From Gudongella sp964575895 (lineage in GTDB: Bacteria; Bacillota; Clostridia; Tissierellales; Tissierellaceae), in contig CAZNTE010000002.1 in the NCBI GenBank assembly GCA_964575895.1, positions 1-64,000 on the forward strand: DNA of 64,000 nucleotides, in the 5' to 3' direction. The notes under the pieces were generated by a model. That model did no database searches. It saw only the letters and a program-made list of their open reading frames with translations, and had not been told where the DNA came from. Both the position numbers and the translations under genes were made by a program. Position 1 is the stretch's first letter, and each line of letters starts with the position of its first letter. Positions 34,019-42,521 of the stretch are shown piece after piece.

Positions 34019-35023
34019 CTAGAATATATTTATTTTTATTAAATCTTTGTATGTTACCAATAGCATTAATGAGATTAAAAATACAAATCCTATTAAATGT
34101 ATAAAACCCTCTTTATCTGGATCAATAGGTTTTCCTCTTACTAATTCAATCAGTAGAAATACAATTTTACTACCATCAAGTGCTGGAATGGGCATTAAGT
34201 TAAAGAAACCTAGATTAATACTTATAAAACCTAGTATTAATAACAAGTTATTAAATCCCATTTTTGCTGCTTGGCCTACTTCATTTATAACTCCAATAGG
34301 ACCAGCTAAGTCGTTAGTACTAACTTGGCCTGCAAATAACATCCCTACAAACTGAAACATCAATCTGATAAAATAAAATGTGTCTTCAAATCCAGCTTTA
34401 ATGGAGTACAGTAAATTTCTTTCTCCTGCAGGATATATACCTATTACCATTCTATCTCCATCTTGCATGGGAACCACATCTAATACAATTAGAGAGTCAT
34501 TTCTTTCAATCTCTATGGTAATAGCTTCACCAGGGGTTGACTTATTTATAGTATTTACAATGTCATCCCATGATCTTATCTCAACATCGTTTATTTTTCT
34601 AAAGGTATCCCCAGGTAGAACCCCGTATGTTTCTGCTGGACTATCAGGAACTATATCTTCAATAGTTGTAGATGGTACGCCAACATTAAATGCAACTATG
34701 GAGAGAACTACAATTGCCAATATGAAGTTCATTATTGAACCAGCAGCAATAACTGCCATTCTTGACCAAACAGAAGCATTCTGAAAGCTCCTAGGGTCAG
34801 TGGAGGATTCATCTTCTCCTTCCATTCTAACAAATCCACCAATTGGAAGTGCTCTTAAGGTGTACTGAGTTTCACCCTTAGTACTTTGAAATATCTTAGG
34901 ACCCATTCCAATTGCAAATTCATTAACCTTTATACCAACTAATTTAGCTATGGTAAAATGGCCTAATTCATGTAACAATACCACTAATAAAAATACGAAT
35001 ATAGCTGCTAATGCAGTTATCAT
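34019..35023 (-). CDS. rseP: RIP zinc metalloprotease RseP
   Basis: A 334-residue site-2 membrane protease. It has the active-site HELGH in a first membrane helix (about residues 18-22), one PDZ domain (about 115-195, VVPMQDG near its end) and the second metal motif NLMPIPALDGSK near residue 270. It may cleave anti-sigma factors or remnant signal peptides. It follows cdsA by 16 bp. Confidence 0.95.
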   Translation of the reverse strand: MITALAAIFVFLLVVLLHELGHFTIAKLVGIKVNEFAIGMGPKIFQSTKGETQYTLRALPIGGFVRMEGEDESSTDPRSFQNASVWSRMAVIAAGSIMNFILAIVVLSIVAFNVGVPSTTIEDIVPDSPAETYGVLPGDTFRKINDVEIRSWDDIVNTINKSTPGEAITIEIERNDSLIVLDVVPMQDGDRMVIGIYPAGERNLLYSIKAGFEDTFYFIRLMFQFVGMLFAGQVSTNDLAGPIGVINEVGQAAKMGFNNLLLILGFISINLGFFNLMPIPALDGSKIVFLLIELVRGKPIDPDKEGFIHLIGFVFLISLMLLVTYKDLIKINIF

Positions 35024-35039
35024 TTAAATCACCTCATCC

Positions 35040-35816
35040 TTACTTAAGAAACAAATATGCATAGTAATATACAAATGGTGCAGCAAAGATGATTGAATCA
35101 AATCTATCTAAGGCTCCGCCATGTCCTGGCATTAGTTTCCCAAAATCTTTAATCCCTACTAATCGTTTTATTCTTGATGCAGTTAAGTCTCCTATTTGTG
35201 AAACAATTGACCCAACTAAAGCCATTATTCCTAAGCTCCACAAGGGTTCAATCTCAAAAAATATACCATAAATTACTGATAATACAATACTACCTACTAT
35301 ACCCCCAATAGCACCTTCAACAGATTTCTTAGGGCTTATTTGGGGACATAACTTATGTTTTCCAAACTTTGTACCCACCAAGTAGGCAAATGTATCCGTT
35401 CCAAAAGCTATAATAAATACCAACCATATGAATTTGGTACCATCTAGATAGATCAGATGATAAAGTAGAAATGGTATGTAAAGTATCCCAATAAAAGTCG
35501 CAGCAACATCCTTAATACTGAACTTGTTTCCAAATACAGTAATGCTAAGTGATAATATCATAAGAACTGTGAATATTAAATCTACAGTTATTTTTTCAAA
35601 AAATAAAGATGCCAAAAATAAGATACTGGATAAATATCCTACAATCATAATTGGTTTAAGATCTATTTTGCTGATCGCTTTGTAGAATTCAAAAAGTGCA
35701 ACTATGCTTAAGATCATTAAGGCTAACTTTAATATCAAACCTCCTGTAATCATAATTGCAATCAAAGCTATTATCCCTATAACTCCAGATATAACACGTA
35801 TGCTTAAATCGGACAC
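35040..35816 (-). CDS. cdsA: phosphatidate cytidylyltransferase
   Basis: A 258-residue polytopic membrane enzyme that makes CDP-diacylglycerol, the substrate of PgsA in this window. The C-terminal CdsA signature reads MPGHGGALDRFDSIIFAAP, preceded by SPKKSVEGAIGG. The start is a GTG at 35816 immediately after the uppS stop, with GGGGG seven bases upstream in the uppS tail. Confidence 0.95.
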   Translation of the reverse strand: MSDLSIRVISGVIGIIALIAIMITGGLILKLALMILSIVALFEFYKAISKIDLKPIMIVGYLSSILFLASLFFEKITVDLIFTVLMILSLSITVFGNKFSIKDVAATFIGILYIPFLLYHLIYLDGTKFIWLVFIIAFGTDTFAYLVGTKFGKHKLCPQISPKKSVEGAIGGIVGSIVLSVIYGIFFEIEPLWSLGIMALVGSIVSQIGDLTASRIKRLVGIKDFGKLMPGHGGALDRFDSIIFAAPFVYYYAYLFLK

Positions 35817-36542
35817 TTAAATACCCCCAAACCTTCTGTTTCTTTTTTGATAATCTGATATTGCCATCTCTAACCAGGTTTTGTTGAAGTCAGGCCATAG
35901 AACATCTGAGAACCATAATTCAGAGTAAGCTCCTTGATAAATCATGAAGTTGCTTAATCTAAGTTCTCCACTTGGTCTTATTATTAGATCAGGATCTGGT
36001 TGATCCTTAGTGTAGAGAAAGTTAGATATGGTTTTCTCATCCAGATCTTCTATACTAATATTACCCTTTTGTACTTCACTTAAAATATCTTTAAAACTTT
36101 TTACAAGTTCTTGTCGTCCGCCATAATTTAATGCGATATTTAAAGTCATTGAGTCATTATGCTTAGTTTTTTCAATAGCCTTTAGCACTTGGTTTCTTGG
36201 CAGCTCTGGAAGTGGACTAATATCTCCTAAAATGTTCAGTTTAACATTATTCTTGTTTAATCTATCCAACTCATTTTTTATAAAAACAACTAATAAATTC
36301 ATCAGAGCATCCACTTCTAGTTTAGGTCTTTTCCAATTTTCCGTTGAAAAAGCATATAAAGTCAAGTATTTGATGTTTAGTTCCTTTGCAGCTTGGACTA
36401 TATCAACTACTCTTTTCATTCCTTCTTGGTGACCAAAGTGTCTAGGTAGTCCTCTTTTCTTAGCCCACCTACCATTACCATCCATGATTATCCCTATATG
36501 AAGTGGCATGGCATTATTGTTTAGTTCTATTTTATTAGACAA
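35817..36542 (-). CDS. uppS: isoprenyl transferase (undecaprenyl diphosphate synthase)
   Basis: A 241-residue cis-prenyltransferase that builds the C55 carrier lipid later recycled by UppP. The signature HIGIIMDGNGRWAKKRG and RPSGELRLSNFM, SELWFSD motifs are all present. The start is TTG at 36542, five bases after AGGGA. It lies 26 bp beyond the frr hairpin with no room for a clear promoter, so read-through is expected. Confidence 0.96.
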   Translation of the reverse strand: MSNKIELNNNAMPLHIGIIMDGNGRWAKKRGLPRHFGHQEGMKRVVDIVQAAKELNIKYLTLYAFSTENWKRPKLEVDALMNLLVVFIKNELDRLNKNNVKLNILGDISPLPELPRNQVLKAIEKTKHNDSMTLNIALNYGGRQELVKSFKDILSEVQKGNISIEDLDEKTISNFLYTKDQPDPDLIIRPSGELRLSNFMIYQGAYSELWFSDVLWPDFNKTWLEMAISDYQKRNRRFGGI

Positions 36543-36567
36543 AATAATCCCTCTTCCATCAATAAAA

Positions 36568-36589
36568 ACCCCTTCTTATAAGAAGGGGT
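36568..36589 (-). terminator. frr terminator/attenuator before uppS
   Basis: A perfect 22-bp palindrome (ACCCCTTCTTA and its complement) directly after frr is followed by TTTTTATT on the minus strand. It is a good intrinsic terminator, yet uppS begins 26 bp beyond it. Confidence 0.8.
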
Positions 36590-36595
36590 ATTGAT

Positions 36596-37153
36596 TTATA
36601 TTTCCATTAATTCTTCTTCTTTAACCTTAGTTATTTCATCAATTTCTGCAATGTACTTGTCAGTGACCTTTTGCATTTCTTCTTCAGCTTGTTTTCTATC
36701 ATCTTCTGTTATCTCTTTATTTTTCTCTTGTTTCTTAATCTTATCTATTGCATCTCTTCTAGTGTTTCTAATGGCTACTTTAGCGTTTTCAGCATTTTTC
36801 CTAACAACTTTAATCAAATCTTTCCTTCTTTCCTCAGTTAGTTGAGGTATTAATAGTCTTATTATTTTCCCATCATTTGAAGGATTTAGTCCAAGATCTG
36901 ATTTCAAGATTTCTTTTTCAATTATTGGAATTAGTTTAGAATCCCATGGTTGAATAACTAACAATCTTGGTTCTGGTGCTGATACACTACCAACTTGTTT
37001 TAAGGGTGTCATTTGACCATAGTAATCCACTGTAATACGGTCTAATAGAGCAGGATTAGCTCTACCAGCTCTTATTGTAGCAAGTTCTTCCTTGTAAACT
37101 GATATGGTTTTTTCCATTTTAGATTCAGATTCCTTGTGTATATCTGATGTCAT
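36596..37153 (-). CDS. frr: ribosome recycling factor
   Basis: A 185-residue RRF that splits post-termination ribosomes with EF-G. It shows the family stretch TIRAGRANPALLDRI and the C-terminal helix pattern LTEERRKDLIKVVRKNAE. Length is exactly typical. It starts 2 bp after pyrH. Confidence 0.97.
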   Translation of the reverse strand: MTSDIHKESESKMEKTISVYKEELATIRAGRANPALLDRITVDYYGQMTPLKQVGSVSAPEPRLLVIQPWDSKLIPIIEKEILKSDLGLNPSNDGKIIRLLIPQLTEERRKDLIKVVRKNAENAKVAIRNTRRDAIDKIKKQEKNKEITEDDRKQAEEEMQKVTDKYIAEIDEITKVKEEELMEI

Positions 37154-37155
37154 AG

Positions 37156-37869
37156 TTACTCCTCCTTTACATGTGTTCCAATTTTTTTGCCCAAGACAAC
37201 ATTTATAATATTATCTGGTTCATCAATTCCGAATACAATAAGTGGAATTCTATTATCCATACATAGGGATGTGGCTGTTGAATCCATAATGCCAAGCCCT
37301 AACTTAAGTATATCAATATATTTTAAAGTGTCAAACTTTTTTGCATCTCCATTTAATTTAGGATCAGAGTCATAAACCCCATCAACGCCTTTTTTTGCCA
37401 GCAAAATTACTTCTGCCTCAATCTCAGCTGCTCTTAATGCTGCAGTTGTATCTGTTGAGAAAAAAGGATTTCCTGTTCCTGCTCCAAAAATTACTACTCT
37501 ACCTTTTTCAAGGTGACGAATTGCTCTTCTCCTTATATAGGGTTCTGCAACTTGTCTCATCTCTATAGCAGATTGTACCCTAGTAACTACTTCCATATTT
37601 TCTAATGCATCCTGTAATGCCAATGCATTCATCATAGTTCCCAACATACCCATATAATCTGATGTTGCTCTATCCATATCTTCTGTAGATCTTCCTCTCC
37701 AGAAGTTTCCTCCTCCAACAACTATAGCAACTTCTACCTCAAGGTCATGCAAATCCTTGATCTGAGACGCTACATTATTTATAGTTTCAATATCAATACC
37801 AGTTCCCTTGGAACCAGCTAAAGCTTCTCCGCTTAATTTTAAAATAACTCTTTTAAATATGGGTTTCAT
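37156..37869 (-). CDS. pyrH: uridylate kinase
   Basis: A 237-residue UMP kinase of the amino-acid-kinase fold. The motifs are VILKLSGEALAG, VGGGNFWRG, DYMGMLGTMMNALAL and GTGNPFFSTDT. The ATG at 37869 has AAGGAGAG 5 nt upstream; the ATG ten codons earlier lies near the tsf terminator. The rpsB-tsf-pyrH-frr-uppS-cdsA order is that of most Bacillota. Confidence 0.97.
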   Translation of the reverse strand: MKPIFKRVILKLSGEALAGSKGTGIDIETINNVASQIKDLHDLEVEVAIVVGGGNFWRGRSTEDMDRATSDYMGMLGTMMNALALQDALENMEVVTRVQSAIEMRQVAEPYIRRRAIRHLEKGRVVIFGAGTGNPFFSTDTTAALRAAEIEAEVILLAKKGVDGVYDSDPKLNGDAKKFDTLKYIDILKLGLGIMDSTATSLCMDNRIPLIVFGIDEPDNIINVVLGKKIGTHVKEE

Positions 37870-37897
37870 AGTTTCTCTCCTTGAAAAAGTTTTTAAC

Positions 37898-37924
37898 AAA
37901 AGGAGAACAACCAGTGTTCTCCTT
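37898..37924 (-). terminator. tsf terminator/attenuator before pyrH
   Basis: AAGGAGAACA and TGTTCTCCTT pair around a 5-nt loop (CTGGT), followed by TTGTT on the minus strand. It ends about 30 bp before the pyrH start codon. Confidence 0.78.
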
Positions 37925-37929
37925 ATTAA

Positions 37930-38577
37930 TTACATGTTCATTTGCTTAGCTACTTCTTCAGCAAAGTTTTCTTCCTTCTTCTCTAAACCTTCTCCAACCT
38001 CAAATCTAGAAAATCTTCTTACTACTAAATTCTCGCCAATTTTAGAGATTTTTTGAGCAAGCAAATCTTTTACTTTTACACTTGGGTCTTTAATGAAAGC
38101 TTGATCTAAAAGACAAACTTGTTCAAAGAATTTTTCCATTCTACCTTCAACAATTTTTTCAGCCACATGAGCTGGTTTACCTTCATTGATAACTTTATTT
38201 GTTTGTATTTCTCTTTCATGAGCTATTTCTTCTTGTGTTAATTGTTCTCTTGAAACAACTCTAGGATTAGCAGCAGCTACTTGCATAGCCATATCTTTTA
38301 CAAAATCCTTGAATTCTTGATTTTTAGCTACGAAATCTGTTTCAGAGTTAACCTCTATTAAAACACCAATTCTTCCGCCATGGATATAGGCTTCAACTAA
38401 TCCTTCTGAAGCAATTCTTCCTGATTTCTTAGATGCAGAAGCTAGTCCTTTTTCTCTTAAATAATCAATTGCTTTATCAATATCACCATTGGTGTGCTCA
38501 AGTGCTTTTTTACAATCAAGCATACCAGCAGCAGTTTTGTCTCTAAGTTCTTTTACTAAAGCAGCACTTATTGCCAT
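37930..38577 (-). CDS. tsf: translation elongation factor Ts
   Basis: A 215-residue guanine nucleotide exchange factor for EF-Tu. It starts with ALVKELRDKTAAGMLDCKKAL (in part) and has the core EVNSETDFVAKNQEF. At 215 residues it is the short form with a reduced C-terminal domain, as in several clostridia and thermophiles; Bacillus EF-Ts is about 290. It follows rpsB with a hairpin between. Confidence 0.96.
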   Translation of the reverse strand: MAISAALVKELRDKTAAGMLDCKKALEHTNGDIDKAIDYLREKGLASASKKSGRIASEGLVEAYIHGGRIGVLIEVNSETDFVAKNQEFKDFVKDMAMQVAAANPRVVSREQLTQEEIAHEREIQTNKVINEGKPAHVAEKIVEGRMEKFFEQVCLLDQAFIKDPSVKVKDLLAQKISKIGENLVVRRFSRFEVGEGLEKKEENFAEEVAKQMNM

Positions 38578-38603
38578 TGTTTCCCCTCCTAAATTATTAA
38601 AAT

Positions 38604-38637
38604 GGTAAGAGAATGCAAAACACGCAACTCTCTTACC
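38604..38637 (-). terminator. hairpin between rpsB and tsf
   Basis: GGTAAGAGA (38604-38612) and TCTCTTACC (38629-38637) form a 9-bp stem with a 16-nt loop, followed by ATTTTAAT on the minus strand. It probably trims downstream expression rather than stopping it. Confidence 0.65.
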
Positions 38638-38643
38638 TAATCA

Positions 38644-39351
38644 TTACTCAGCTGACGTCTCGTTTTGCTCTCCCTGCTTTGCTTCGATAACTGCATTTGC
38701 CATTGTCTCAGTTAATAATTTCACGGCACGGATTGCATCATCATTTCCAGGAATTACATAATCAAGCTCATCTGGATCACAGTTAGTATCTGCAATACCT
38801 ATTACAGGAATCCCTAAAATGTGAGCTTCTTGAACAGCTATTTTTTCTTTTCTTGGATCTACTACAAATAGAACATCTGGTGTTCTTGTCATAGTTTTAA
38901 TTCCACCTAGGAATTTTTCAAGTCTTTCAGCTTCATGTCTTAATTTAATAACTTCCTTCTTTGGAAGAACTTCAAAAGTTCCATCTTCTTCCATTTTCTC
39001 CAATTCATGAAGTCTATCAATTCTCTTTCTGATAGTCTTGTAGTTTGTTAGCATTCCACCTAACCATCTTTGGTTTACAAAATGCATGCCACATCTTCTA
39101 GCTTCTGTCTCAATAGCCTCTTGTGCTTGTTTCTTAGTTCCTACAAAAAGTGCTTCTCCACCGTTTTCGATTACTTCCTTCATAACGTTGTAAGCTTCGT
39201 CAACTTTCTTGACAGTCTTTTGTAGGTCAATAATGTATATCCCATTTCTTTCTGTAAAGATATACTGTGCCATCTTTGGATTCCATCTTCTAGTTTGGTG
39301 TCCAAAGTGTACACCTGCTTCCAATAAATTTTTCATTGAAATTACTGACAT
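38644..39351 (-). CDS. rpsB: 30S ribosomal protein S2
   Basis: A 235-residue S2 with the family start MKNLLEAGVHFGHQTRRWNP and signature VDPRKEKIAVQEAHILGIPV. The ATG at 39351 follows TGGAGGTGAAAGT; an in-frame ATG at 39405 would add 18 Gly/Lys-rich residues with no homology. A consensus promoter lies about 100 bp upstream. Confidence 0.97.
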   Translation of the reverse strand: MSVISMKNLLEAGVHFGHQTRRWNPKMAQYIFTERNGIYIIDLQKTVKKVDEAYNVMKEVIENGGEALFVGTKKQAQEAIETEARRCGMHFVNQRWLGGMLTNYKTIRKRIDRLHELEKMEEDGTFEVLPKKEVIKLRHEAERLEKFLGGIKTMTRTPDVLFVVDPRKEKIAVQEAHILGIPVIGIADTNCDPDELDYVIPGNDDAIRAVKLLTETMANAVIEAKQGEQNETSAE

Positions 39352-39452
39352 ACTTTCACCTCCATGTTTTTTTCCTCCACCCCCATCACTTACTTTAGGA
39401 CTCATTTTGAGAACACCTAGAGTATCAGTGGGTGTGTGTAATCACCTATAGT

Positions 39453-39481
39453 ATTATAGCATAGCTACAATACTAAAACAA
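39453..39481 (-). promoter_or_regulatory. rpsB operon promoter
   Basis: On the minus strand TTGTTT (39481-39476) and TATAAT (39458-39453) are exactly 17 bp apart. The expected transcript has an untranslated leader of about 95 nt before the S2 gene. Confidence 0.75.
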
Positions 39482-39507
39482 CAAATATTTTTATATTTAC
39501 ATAAAGA

Positions 39508-39529
39508 CATCCCAGAATTGTCTGGGATG
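39508..39529 (-). terminator. codY terminator
   Basis: CATCCCAGA (39508-39516) and TCTGGGATG (39521-39529) form a 9-bp stem with a 4-nt loop, 4 bp past the codY stop, followed by TCTTTATG on the minus strand. Confidence 0.75.
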
Positions 39530-39533
39530 AGTT

Positions 39534-40307
39534 TTACTTTCTTTTTAGTTCATCAAGTAGTTTCTCATTTAGAATTTTAATATGTGTCCCTTTCATTCCT
39601 AAAGATCTAGATTCGATTACTCCAGCACTTTCAAACTTTCTAAGTGCATTGACAATAACAGATCTTGTTATTCCTACTCTATCTGCAATTTTACTTGCAA
39701 CAAGTAAACCTTCCATGCCATCTAGTTCATGGAAAATATGTTCCATAGCTTCCTTCTCGGAATAAGATAATGTCCCAATAGCCATTGCTACAATAGATTT
39801 CTTTCGAGCATCTTCTTCAATTTCTTCATTAGTTGCTCTTAGAATTTCCATCCCAACAACTGTTGCACTATATTCACATAGGATTAGATCTTCAACATTG
39901 AATTCCTTGCCAAATCTAGCAACTACTAAGGTACCTAGTCTGGAACCACCACTATTTATAGGTACTACTGTTGAAATTTTATCAGGATAATTACACTCAG
40001 ATACCTGGTCAAAAACACAATCCGTTACTTCTTTTATGTTTTCACTTGTTTCAAGTACCTTCAGTAATTCGTCATTATATTTCTTAGGAAATCTTCTTTC
40101 ATTTACAACTTCAGTATTGATGATATCACAATCAAAACCAGCTGATAATGCATATCCAAGTACTCTTCCCTTTCTACTAGCTATATAAACATTTGCTTCC
40201 AGGATATCTGATAAAATCTTGCTTAAATCTGTAAATGAAACAGGTTGTGAACCATAACTTTGCAAAGTTTTATTTAGACGCCTGGTCTTTTTTAATAAAC
40301 TATCCAT
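39534..40307 (-). CDS. codY: GTP- and branched-chain-amino-acid-sensing repressor CodY
   Basis: A 257-residue global nutrient regulator. The N-terminal GAF ligand domain covers about 1-150 and the C-terminal winged helix includes VASKIADRVGITRSVIVNAL and GMKGTHIKILN. Length matches Bacillus CodY (259). In Bacillus, xerC-hslVU lies just upstream of codY; here topA is adjacent. The leader holds a partial CodY motif and a long inverted repeat. Confidence 0.97.
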   Translation of the reverse strand: MDSLLKKTRRLNKTLQSYGSQPVSFTDLSKILSDILEANVYIASRKGRVLGYALSAGFDCDIINTEVVNERRFPKKYNDELLKVLETSENIKEVTDCVFDQVSECNYPDKISTVVPINSGGSRLGTLVVARFGKEFNVEDLILCEYSATVVGMEILRATNEEIEEDARKKSIVAMAIGTLSYSEKEAMEHIFHELDGMEGLLVASKIADRVGITRSVIVNALRKFESAGVIESRSLGMKGTHIKILNEKLLDELKRK

Positions 40308-40318
40308 CTCATTCCTCC

Positions 40319-40378
40319 TAGTATCTTATTTATTCTTAAAACAATTCTGAATATTCACCATTTATATATAAGATACTA
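40319..40378 (-). promoter_or_regulatory. codY leader: CodY-box-like site inside an 11-bp inverted repeat
   Basis: TAGTATCTTAT (40319-40329) and ATAAGATACTA (40368-40378) are perfect complements. Between them 40341-40355 reads AATATTCAGAATTGT on the minus strand, 11 of 15 matches to the CodY consensus AATTTTCWGAAAATT. The proximal arm touches the AGGAGG ribosome site. Autoregulation is suggested, not shown. Confidence 0.45.
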
Positions 40379-40416
40379 TAAACGCGTAAAAATGTACAGT
40401 TCTTTTTTTAGATTTT

Positions 40417-42495
40417 TTAGATATTTCTGCTAAATCCGCAACTTTTATCTGAACACTTTATAATTGTTTTGTTTTTAAGTCTTTTTATTGTCATTGGACC
40501 ATTACATTGTGGGCACTTATCACTAATTGGCTCATCCCAGGAAACGAACTCACATGTTGGATAGTTATTACACCCAAAAAAGACTCTGCCCTTTTTCGAT
40601 CTTTTTCTGACAATATCTCCACCACATTCGGGACATTTAACATTTATTTTTTCTACAATAGGTTTAGTATTCTTACATTCTGGATAACCAGGACATGCTA
40701 AAAACTTTCCAAACCTACCGTGTTTTATAACCATATTTCTGCCACACTTCTCACAGATTTCATCACTTACTTCATCTTCTACTTCAATTTTATCAATTTC
40801 ACTTTCAGCTATGCTAAGTTCTTTCTGGAAATCTTTATAGAAACTAGAAACAACACTCTTCCATTGAACCTTTCCAGCAGCAATTTGATCTAGGTTATCT
40901 TCCAGTGTAGCAGTGAATTCTTCATTCACTACGTGCTTAAAGTAATCTGTAAGTAGATCATTTACTACTAAGCCTAACTCTGTTGGAAAGAACACCTTCT
41001 TATCTAAAACTACATATCCTCTTGAAAGTATTGTGATGATAGTTGGTGCATAGGTACTAGGTCTACCTATCCCTAATTCTTCCATTACTTTAATCAAAGA
41101 TGCTTCGTTATACCTTGCTGGTGGTTTAGTAAAGTTCTGTTTATCTTCAAGTCTTAATAATTCCAAGATATCTGATTTCTTTAGAGAAGGTAGCATTATT
41201 TCAGCGACTTCTTCATCTGCAGTGGAATATACCTTTAAGAACCCTTTGAAAATCAAAGCAGATCCATTTGCTTTAAAGATGTAATCATTGCTACTTATAG
41301 TAGCATTGATAGTATCATATTGAGCAGCCTTCATTTGAGAACCAATGAACCTATCCCATATGAGTTTGTATAATTTAAACTGATCTTTACTTAAGAAATC
41401 TCTAATATCATCAGGTGAATACTTGATATAAGATGGTCTAACACCTTCATGTGCATCTTGTGTTTCTTTTTTACCTTTATTATTATAATTCTTTCCGCCA
41501 TTACTATATTCTTTCCCATATTCACTTGTAATGAAGTCCTTTGCAGCTGATATTGCTTCATTGGAGACTCTTGTGGAATCTGTTCTCATATAGGTTATAA
41601 GTCCAGTAATTCCATCTTTTTTAAGATCAATACCCTCATAAAGCTGTTGAGCAACCATCATGGTCTTTTTCGTCGTAAACCCTAATTTCTTAGAAGCATC
41701 CTGTTGCAGGGTACTCGTTGTATAAGGTGGATATGGGTTCCTATTACGCTTACCTTTTTTTACATCATGTACTTTGAAATTATCTTTATCTATGCTATTT
41801 AGTATACTCTTTGATTCTTCTTCATTATTAATTTCCATCTTAACTTCTTTATTACCACTAAATTTACCATAGAAGGAAGCTTCAAATTCCATCTCATCTT
41901 TTTCAAGTTGAGCTTTAATAGTCCAGTACTCTTTAGGTATAAAAGCATCTATTTCTACTTCCCTATCACAAATTAGCTTAACTGCTACTGACTGAACTCT
42001 TCCTGCACTAAGACCCTTTTTTATCTTCTTCCACAGTAATGGACTGATTTTATAACCTACCAACCTATCCAGAACTCTTCTCGCTTGTTGAGCATCAATT
42101 AAGTTTCTATCCAAAGCTCTTGGATTCTTAATGGAGGCTTTGACAGTCTCTTTGGTAATTTCATTAAATTCAACGCGAAACTTATCTTTCTCGTCCAAAC
42201 CTAAAAGATATGCTAAATGCCATGAAATTGCCTCTCCTTCTCTGTCGGGGTCAGTTGCAAGATATACATTTTCTGATTCTTTAGCTTCTTTCTTAAGTTG
42301 CTTTATAAGTGGTCCTTTACCTCGTATATTAATGTAATCTGGTTCAAAATTATTCTCAACTTCAATACCCAACCTGCTTTTAGGCAGATCCCTTATGTGT
42401 CCTACAGACGCCACAACCTTATAATTCCTGCCTAGCATCTTACTTATGGTCTTTGCTTTTGCTGGTGATTCTACTATAACTAAATTTTTTGCCAA
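40417..42495 (-). CDS. topA: DNA topoisomerase I
   Basis: A 692-residue type IA topoisomerase that relaxes negative supercoils. The Toprim domain starts with LVIVESPAKAKTI and has TDPDREGEAISWHLA. The catalytic Tyr is in GLITYMRTDSTRVS. The C-terminus carries three zinc-ribbon repeats (CEKCGRNM, CPECGGDI and CPQCNGPM, each with a second Cys pair). It sits between dprA and codY. Confidence 0.97.
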   Translation of the reverse strand: MAKNLVIVESPAKAKTISKMLGRNYKVVASVGHIRDLPKSRLGIEVENNFEPDYINIRGKGPLIKQLKKEAKESENVYLATDPDREGEAISWHLAYLLGLDEKDKFRVEFNEITKETVKASIKNPRALDRNLIDAQQARRVLDRLVGYKISPLLWKKIKKGLSAGRVQSVAVKLICDREVEIDAFIPKEYWTIKAQLEKDEMEFEASFYGKFSGNKEVKMEINNEEESKSILNSIDKDNFKVHDVKKGKRNRNPYPPYTTSTLQQDASKKLGFTTKKTMMVAQQLYEGIDLKKDGITGLITYMRTDSTRVSNEAISAAKDFITSEYGKEYSNGGKNYNNKGKKETQDAHEGVRPSYIKYSPDDIRDFLSKDQFKLYKLIWDRFIGSQMKAAQYDTINATISSNDYIFKANGSALIFKGFLKVYSTADEEVAEIMLPSLKKSDILELLRLEDKQNFTKPPARYNEASLIKVMEELGIGRPSTYAPTIITILSRGYVVLDKKVFFPTELGLVVNDLLTDYFKHVVNEEFTATLEDNLDQIAAGKVQWKSVVSSFYKDFQKELSIAESEIDKIEVEDEVSDEICEKCGRNMVIKHGRFGKFLACPGYPECKNTKPIVEKINVKCPECGGDIVRKRSKKGRVFFGCNNYPTCEFVSWDEPISDKCPQCNGPMTIKRLKNKTIIKCSDKSCGFSRNI

Positions 42496-42521
42496 TTATA
42501 ACACCCCCGAAAACTAACAGG

